Shown piece by piece: positions 57,751 to 64,000 of a stretch of 64,000 nucleotides of DNA (its first letter is position 1; each line of letters starts with the position of its first letter). The notes under the pieces were generated by a model that saw only the letters and a program-made list of their open reading frames with translations, had not been told where the DNA came from and made no database searches. A program made the translations under genes and the position numbers. This DNA comes from Apostichopus japonicus (lineage: Eukaryota; Echinodermata; Holothuroidea; Aspidochirotida; Stichopodidae), in contig NC_092574.1 of NCBI RefSeq assembly GCF_037975245.1, positions 7,440,213-7,504,212 on the forward strand, read 5' to 3'.

Positions 57751-58738
57751 GTTGATAGCTTGGCAAAAGTCTACCCCTACTTCATTGACAACTTTGAAAC
57801 CTGGGGGCTTTCCAAGTCTAAGGCCTCACTGAGCAATGCCTTAAAATGGTCTTATGCATGACTTTTTCCATGAAGTTGCATAGCTTTGTACATCTATATA
57901 TGTTCTTCAGTTAATGATTATGAAATTTTCTCTGTTGAAAATCACACAATGAACAATACATCAAGTTTGGAAATAGATATGAGATAGACACTTTTTATGA
58001 TTTTCTTGTTCATTTATTGAATGAAATGATACCAAACTACTACTGATTGCTGACAAAGTCTTGGAAATACAATACAAAGTTTCTTATGAGATAAACATTT
58101 AACTTTAAAATACTACATGACATTCTACATGTTCGTATGTTATTTCAGGTGAATAACAGCAACCAGCATCTGCTAATCACATCAAATGAAGTAAATAGGT
58201 TATTTATCATTTTGTGGTTTTTCTAGTTGTCTACATTAGGCCTACAGGCTATTACATATCTGTGTAGTGTTCTGATGCGTAATTTAGTGCTTCTGTAAAA
58301 CATCCTAACAGATCAGCAAGCTGAAACAAGATTGAATAACTCCAAAGCCGAAATGCTTACTAATTGCTTTGTAAAGGTAGATTGTCAATTTGTGCGATAT
58401 GTAAATGGTTTTATTGAACTATTATTGTCAATAACACTATGAACTAGAGCACCAATAGTGCAGAAACTTGAACAGTAGCAACAATCACCTCAAAATGGTC
58501 CCTAAATGGTGTTTTTCACCTAACATTCCTAAATAATCCTCACATGAAGGCAAGAGATTGATCACTATGATGAACTTTGATTAACTATTGACCTTAATTT
58601 CATGAACATTGCATAGGAAGCACTACCTAACAGACATTTCAACTAACTTTCTTCAACATCATCAATATATTATTGTATACAATTTGTTAATACACTATAC
58701 TACACTAAATCATCATACTAAGATTATGAAATAGATAT
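57751..58738. other. AT-rich DNA behind the RPA-like gene, no feature seen
   Basis: No exon, inverted repeat or clear Helitron end (hairpin before CTRR, or Helentron-type end) was recognised. The 3' terminus of the mobile element may be here or in the array to the left. Confidence 0.45.
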
Positions 58739-59023
58739 TTAAAGATTGGCCGTGCTGAGGTTGCCATTAATAGCCACTACTTTCCCAGCACATACTTTGA
58801 TATTTATCGTGGCTGGAAGTACTTGCATTAGTCTATCTTCCATTGAAAGCGTTTCATCGAAGTACTCCTCACCAAGAGATGCAAGCATAGTGTTCATTAT
58901 TTCCGCTGTTGCCTCATAAGTGTTGATGTCTTCATCTACTTGGCAAAGCAGCTGATAAGTTTCGTCTTCCACATCAAACGCTATAATGGTGAGTGGCATG
59001 TCCTCGTTTGGGGGTGTAGATAT
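58739..59023 (-). CDS. Helitron RPA-like gene, last exon
   Basis: 94 codons and TAA after acceptor tttaaatag, phase 0. It starts ISTPPNEDMPLTIIAFDVED and has a helix-rich middle (ATAEIMNTMLASLGEEYFDE) and an OB-like end (TINIKVCAGKVVAINGNL). The role within the protein is not clear. It follows the exon at 59830-60045 in phase. Confidence 0.72.
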   Translation of the reverse strand: MSTPPNEDMPLTIIAFDVEDETYQLLCQVDEDINTYEATAEIMNTMLASLGEEYFDETLSMEDRLMQVLPATINIKVCAGKVVAINGNLSTANL

Positions 59024-59829
59024 CTATTTAAAAAGAAAGGTTTTTGTATTATGATTCAGAAATCAGAAAAAGTTAGAGCACCAATCGTGCAGTAGCTTGT
59101 ACAATAAGTTGTGTAATTACTGATAATTTTCTTCAATAGAAAAATCAGCATATATATATAACCAAGCAGAATTGAATTGAGAATAGGTCCTTATACTTGT
59201 CATAATCATTCCTTTATAGCCTTATAACATTTGACCCCTACAAGACATTTGACCTTTACTTCTTGAACTACCCCAAAAGGAATATAATCAACTTTCATCA
59301 ACATCCATTTATTTCTGTGAAGTAGCATGTTGCTTCATGGATTTAAAGAGTGAACCTTAGATGATCTTTGACCACAAATTCTGGAAAATCATATGAAGCT
59401 ATACTAAATTCTCACCAAACTCAATTTTTCCAAAACATTCTATGAAATTGCTGGAAGAAGCATTTTAAAGATTGTGAAGTATTTTCTACCTATCCCAGAT
59501 GCACTGTTGGGAAAAGTGGTTAGAGGATAACCCCATTTTGGCCTATTAACCTTGCCCAGTGGGCCACAACTCTGCCCATGTTTAATAATTTGTGATAGAA
59601 TGTTTAATAGCTGTAGCATCCTTCTAGCATATGTCACACAAAAAAGTTGTGAAGGATAGCACCATGCAGTTTGCATCTAAGCACTGTTAAAACAATTCAA
59701 CAATTTCACTGGTTTAATCAATCTCAAATACTGATCGTGTTACTGTGTTCAGGCAAGTTGAACATGCATATATACCAGATAATGTACAAAAGCATGCCCA
59801 TACATTAGGAGTAAGACCAATTACTTTAC

Positions 59830-60045
59830 CTTTATTTTTGTCCTTGAAGTGGTGGAAACCTGCCTCTCGTTTTGGTATTCTGTTGTAACCACATTTTCAG
59901 CTGTCACAAAATCTCCCGGCTTCAATTGATGGGTGGCGAAATCCTTCCACAAGGACAGTTTTATGTTGTCAGTCTTGTCCTCGATTACTACGGTACGAAC
60001 TTGCACATTTGAACCTCTGGCAAAAACTTGTCTTGGGGCTTCATC
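59830..60045 (-). CDS. Helitron RPA-like gene, middle exon (OB fold)
   Basis: 72 codons, phase 0/0, acceptor gttgacag, donor gtaaag. VVIEDKTDNIKLSLWKDFAT and then LKPGDFVTAENVVTTEYQNE form the classic OB-fold pattern D-T-I-LSLW--A--L--GD-V of RPA70 DNA-binding domains. It should bind single-stranded DNA produced during rolling-circle transposition. Confidence 0.82.
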
Positions 60046-60825
60046 CTGTCAACAAAATAATGCAAATTTTTGTACTTGGAAATCCTAAAGTCAGTTGGAA
60101 GTTTAGTAAAGAGAACATATTTCAGTTCTGGTACAAAATGAAGTTTGATTGGTAGTATTTTGGAAGAAAAGTGATTATGGAAAGAACTAGGTCACAGAAC
60201 TGTAAACATTTGTTGGTAATGGCAGGCTTCCATGTCAGTAAAATGGCCCCTTGTCACATGTTATAATTTAAACTGTGGTGATAGCTACAGTTCATTTCTG
60301 TCCATTTGCAATATAAATTTGACATCAAATGAAAGAAAAAAATCTTTTCAAGTGGTGGTTGACAGGGGGGTCTTTAAGGCTTAAGTGTTGGTGAGCATAG
60401 CAAATAGTAGCCAATTCATTAATCATTCATCCCTAGAACAATAGATCTAATTAGGACAATATAAAATAAAGTACGACTTCCACCTGATCAACTGCAAACA
60501 GATTAATGTTATCTAAATAATTCAACCATTCATCATTAATTTGATTTCAATAACAATATTTCCATTATAACAATTCCTTTGACCATAGAGATCATTCAAC
60601 CAGTACAGCTTGTAAGAATAATTTTCCACATTCAAAGCCATTTTCTTGAAGACAGGCAAGGAATACTGTTTGAATCGTTAAGTCACCTATGCAATGTTCA
60701 TCTACTAAATCTCTTTTTAGAATAATCTACAGGTTGTAACAAAAATATGTCTACCAATCTTCCATCATGCAAACCTTTGACAATCATGTAGTTTAGATTA
60801 GTTTTGTACATAAATGCACATCATT

Positions 60826-61176
60826 CAGTGGCATAGGAAGGTACTTATGAGTGGGGGGGCTGAAGACTGATGGCCGACCTGGGGGAGGGGTCTACGGGGA
60901 GGGTAAGATTTCTTTGCATTTCCAGGTGGCCTCAGATGCCATTTGGTGCAATATAGCACACTTCAACCAACCCACTCCATTTTGTATATTATTTTGCATT
61001 TTCACCTGGCCTTAGATGCAGTTTGGTGCCCCAAATGAGATTTTTTTCTCATTTGGAAATGAAAAAGGGGTTTTCTGACTTGCAAAGCGGGGGGGGGGCC
61101 GAATGATACTTTTGCCCCTCCATATTTTTCACTGGGGGACTGGCGCCCCCCCAGCCCCCCGGTTCCTACGCCCTTG
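60826..61176. mobile_element. hAT-type miniature transposon in the RPA-like gene's intron
   Basis: The ends cagtggcataggaa and ttcctacgcccttg are inverted repeats. The perfect 8-bp target duplication acatcatt lies at 60818-60825 and 61177-61184. 351 bp, no transposase. An internal hairpin (aaatgagatttttttctcattt) lies near 61035. It is a transposon within a transposon. Confidence 0.94.
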
Positions 61177-61254
61177 ACATCATTATTAGCTACCTTTTGA
61201 TGGTGAGTACCTGTACAGAACAACATTGTAGGAATGAAGTGAGAAATTACTTAC

Positions 61255-61688
61255 TCTTATAACTTTTCCTGTAATTGACTGCATTGATTTTATGGGTGAT
61301 TTTTTCACAGTTGGAATATCTGAGGGTGGTGGAGTAGGCGGCCTCAGATAATTTACTGCCTCTCTCAAGACAGTGTCGTCAATAGCCATGGTCGGTGCCC
61401 GGTAGATTTTAGTTTTTGAGGTTATTATAATGGAATCCGGTTTTGTAATGTAGTTTTTTAGGATAACAGTAGCATTCTCTTTGACGTGTTCTGTTTTCGA
61501 TACGTCAAATGTCACTGCTTTCATAAAACCTGTACTGTCACACAGTACAAAGTTTTGCATTTTTTTTTCCACACCATCCTTGTTGTAGGTTGTGGGCGGC
61601 AACATAGATGGCACGACACACTTCAATGGCAGTTCAAATGGTTGAGACTTCCCTCTCATCTCCTTGATCTTGGCTATGGTGATCATCT
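61255..61688 (-). CDS. Helitron RPA-like gene, first coding exon (OB fold)
   Basis: ATG at 61686 directly behind acceptor ctttacag, so a 5' untranslated exon or further upstream exon is likely. 144 codons, donor gtaagt, phase 0. MITIAKIKEMRGKSQPFELP, then NFVLCDSTGFMKAVTFD and VKENATVILKNYITKPDSII, match an RPA-type OB fold. A Pro-rich linker (YLRPPTPPPSDIP) follows. With the exons at 60045-59830 and 59023-58739 it gives a 310-residue protein. Its intron carries the hAT element at 60826-61176. Confidence 0.82.
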
Positions 61689-62906
61689 CTGTAAAGAATA
61701 GAGAATAATTGAAACGTAAAGATTTTGAATCACTCGATCTTAATCAAGTTTAAAAATCAATTTGGCCTATTTTGAAGTGAAATTATAGCTTCACACTAAA
61801 ACGTGGAGTTACAGAATTTGAAGACTGACTTCATTAAACACTCAATGAGCACTAACAATAACTAGTGTTTTGTGTATATTAAGTTTTATTGTTAGCATCT
61901 TTTGCATTTAATCACCTTTAATTATACAAAAAGTGTCAACATTTCAAATGCACCTACAAACATTGACATTATGTCAGTTTAGGTTTATTTAAAAAAAAAT
62001 CTTTTACATATCTGCTGATGCTCCTGGTTGCAAATTTGCAACCTATGTTCAGCAATTATTATACCATTATATATGTGTATGGTGCTTATGGCATGCTATT
62101 AATGAGGTCACAGGTATTTAGGACGAAATCTGCAATTGCAAGTTACAATATTCAAATTTGTTGTGGTGCTAGTTGTCTGAATTTTTATGTGTAAATAAGA
62201 GGGGGGGGGGAGATAACTGATAATGATGGTTATTAGTCATACTTTATAGGTGGATGGGCTATTAGGAGTAGAAAAATGTTATTGTTGTGGTGATCATGTC
62301 ATGACCGTTAATGAAGTCACAGGTCAAAACAAATCTTACAATTGCAATAACTGTGCAATTGCATGATTGGATTTCTGCAATATTGTTAAGTTGCTATTGG
62401 TTGATAACTGACAAGTGCTTGTATATATGTGTTCAATTTTACAAAATGCATATTTATGAGGGACAGTGCTTATCATTATTTAGTTGAATATTTGTATGCA
62501 CGATATCCACAACAAGGAAATGATTTCAACATACTTTGTGTGCACATGTCCCATGAGTGACCATATCATATATTTTTTAATGAGGTCATAGGGTCGAATA
62601 TGAACATTTTCAAATAACTATAGGTGTCATACATAAGGTCATAGGTCATACTTGATTTGATGCTAGATAATAACTGACCACACAGATCATAATGATGTAA
62701 TTGTAATGTTATGTTTATTATTACAGAGGTGTGTAGAGGAAGAGAAGTCTGATGCAATGCATGCAATCTGGATAAAGTCTTTGGTTATGATCCGACCAGT
62801 GTTTGATCCATTGATCATTTGACTGCATTTAAGCAAACACTACTGCTAGCTAACCAGTAGATGCACATATGCTTATAGATAGTAAACATAGTTAATGTAA
62901 TATGCA
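61689..62906. other. AT-rich spacer between the two Helitron genes
   Basis: No exon seen. Degenerate units with atgaggtcacagg recur near 62103, 62312 and 62580, spaced about 210-270 bases apart, and look like the GGTCA-rich array further left. Any 5' untranslated exon of the RPA-like gene could lie here. Confidence 0.5.
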
Positions 62907-64000
62907 TTAATGGAGGTTTTGCAAGGAAATCCATGTTGGTTTGTGATCACTGTAATAGCTCTCAAGAACCCCACTACCAATTATTTTACTTGTAGGAATG
63001 TTTGTGTAGATATGATCTAAGCATGAGTTATAATCTGTTGTAGTAGTAAGTAGGAGTTGTTTGTAGTTGAAAGTTTTTGTTAATAGACAAAGAAGGCTGT
63101 TTTTGTCTGGTGTGTTTTGGAGCATGTCAACATTGAAATCACCAGTAATCAATGTTGGTTGTGAGTGATCTATGTGACCTAACAAGTTATTTAATGCACC
63201 TTGGAATTGCTGCATTGGCACTTTTTTAGACCTGTACACTACTGCAATTTGAAGACTGCCAGCAAGTGTTTTTTTTTTGGTAAGGGTAATTTCAACATTG
63301 TTTATATTCAGTGTTTGCTCCGACAATGTTGTGATATTATTCTTAGTGTAGATTACAGTGCCATATGGGGAGTTTGAGAGAGGAGCATGAGATGGGATGT
63401 TTTTGAATAGTGTAAATCCTGCAATGTACAGCTTATCATTTGTTATTGCTTCTGATAAATGGCATTCAGTGAAAAGTAGAATATCAGCAGATGTGATTGT
63501 GGTGTCAAGTACAATGTCAGAAATGTGTTTTCGTAATGATCTTGTATTTTGATGGATGATTGTGGTGTTGCTGTCAATTGGTTGGCTGTTGATCTTCAAT
63601 AATCTTGTAGAACGAAGGTCTTTTACTTCCTTGACAACCTTTGGATCAACATTTATCTTTGCAGGGTTAAGATGAAGTACGTATAAGCCATTCAGGGAAG
63701 TGACTCTACTTAATGCAACATAGTGGATGTGACATTGTGATCTAGCACCTGACATATCAACAACTATCTCTTTCATTGTGTCTCCTTGACATCTATGGAC
63801 TGTCTTTGCAGTTGCTGGTCTAATGGGAAATTGTTTTCTCATAACTTGTGCATTTTTGTTACGGCCAATTCTAAATTGTCGACCAACTTGAGATATTGGT
63901 GTCCATGATGGAGCAATCTTAGAATTATACAGTTCTTTTCTAGCATGCCGACAGGCTTTACCTACAGAAATGTCATCAAATTGTATCCAGATAATGTTAA
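62907..64000 (-). CDS. Helitron helicase C-terminus fused to AP-like endonuclease (5' partial)
   Basis: Open on the - strand from the window edge to TAA at 62909-62907, 364 codons. The first ~140 residues are the end of a Pif1-like Helitron helicase: VGRQFRIGRNKNAQVMRKQF, then PIRPATAKTVHRCQGDT and HYVALSRVTSLNGLY (motifs V/VI). The rest is an EEP nuclease with IIHQNTRSL, LLFTECHLSE, YGTVIYTK, LITGDFNVDML, SCLDHIYTN and SDHKPTWI, i.e. all catalytic landmarks. The order helicase-endonuclease and the intact frame indicate a young Helentron. The Rep domain should lie upstream, beyond the window. The nuclease is thought to have come from a LINE; its cutting role in transposition is not proven. 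Confidence 0.92.
   Translation of the reverse strand, partial: NIIWIQFDDISVGKACRHARKELYNSKIAPSWTPISQVGRQFRIGRNKNAQVMRKQFPIRPATAKTVHRCQGDTMKEIVVDMSGARSQCHIHYVALSRVTSLNGLYVLHLNPAKINVDPKVVKEVKDLRSTRLLKINSQPIDSNTTIIHQNTRSLRKHISDIVLDTTITSADILLFTECHLSEAITNDKLYIAGFTLFKNIPSHAPLSNSPYGTVIYTKNNITTLSEQTLNINNVEITLTKKKTLAGSLQIAVVYRSKKVPMQQFQGALNNLLGHIDHSQPTLITGDFNVDMLQNTPDKNSLLCLLTKTFNYKQLLLTTTTDYNSCLDHIYTNIPTSKIIGSGVLESYYSDHKPTWISLQNLH

Larger units (their letters stand above)
58739..64000 (-). mobile_element. Helentron-type Helitron (partial, - strand)
   Basis: Two genes in the same direction: a Rep/helicase polyprotein with a C-terminal AP-like endonuclease (62907 to beyond 64000), and downstream a three-exon RPA-like OB-fold gene (61688-58739). 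Fusion of the endonuclease to a Helitron helicase, and an RPA-like partner, are hallmarks of Helentrons known from fish, sea urchins and other animals. The coordinates are the minimum extent. The ends were not found, and the Rep domain lies outside the window. Confidence 0.85.

Overview
The window is eukaryotic nuclear DNA: small coding exons with GT/AG borders lie in long AT-rich introns packed with transposons. A GABA-B receptor gene of animal type, a Helitron that carries its own endonuclease and a spliced RPA-like gene, a retroposon with a U2 snRNA-like head, and many hAT miniature elements point to a marine invertebrate, most likely an echinoderm. That placement is an inference.

Left third (1-24.6 kb, + strand): eleven consecutive exons of one GABA-B receptor subunit. 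It resembles GABBR2 in the membrane part, and its 5' exons lie outside the window. Together the exons encode 826 residues: part of the Venus-flytrap ligand domain, seven membrane helices, a coiled-coil segment and a long acidic tail ending at 24621. Its introns hold two U2-headed SINE-like copies, a hAT element with a perfect 8-bp target duplication, two fold-back elements, TA microsatellites and a G-rich minisatellite.

Middle (24.6-50.3 kb): mostly repeats. A 2-kb repeat occurs twice (24.9-27.2 and 48.3-50.2 kb), and one copy carries a hAT insertion that the other lacks. A modular inverted/tandem repeat occurs at 28.7-29.9 and 45.2-46.8 kb. tRNA-like Pol III units lie at 27.3-27.6 kb and form a 161-bp tandem array at 43.9-44.8 kb. 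Between them are three partial ABCC-transporter exon copies, a decayed Jockey-like LINE that broke the third, and the last two coding exons of SRP68 with a probable 1-bp frameshift.

Right third (50.3-64 kb, - strand): two intact exons of phosphoglycerate kinase (51.5 and 55.1 kb) lie in introns full of nested hAT elements. A GGTCA-rich tandem array (55.7-57.7 kb) follows. Then comes a Helentron-type Helitron: a three-exon RPA-like OB-fold gene (58.7-61.7 kb) and the C-terminal part of a Rep/helicase polyprotein fused to an AP-like endonuclease (62.9 kb to the window edge). SRP68 and PGK converge. The Helentron has the same orientation as PGK and may sit inside a PGK intron or between PGK and its neighbour. 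Identifications rest on recalled family motifs and exon-phase continuity, not on a database search.
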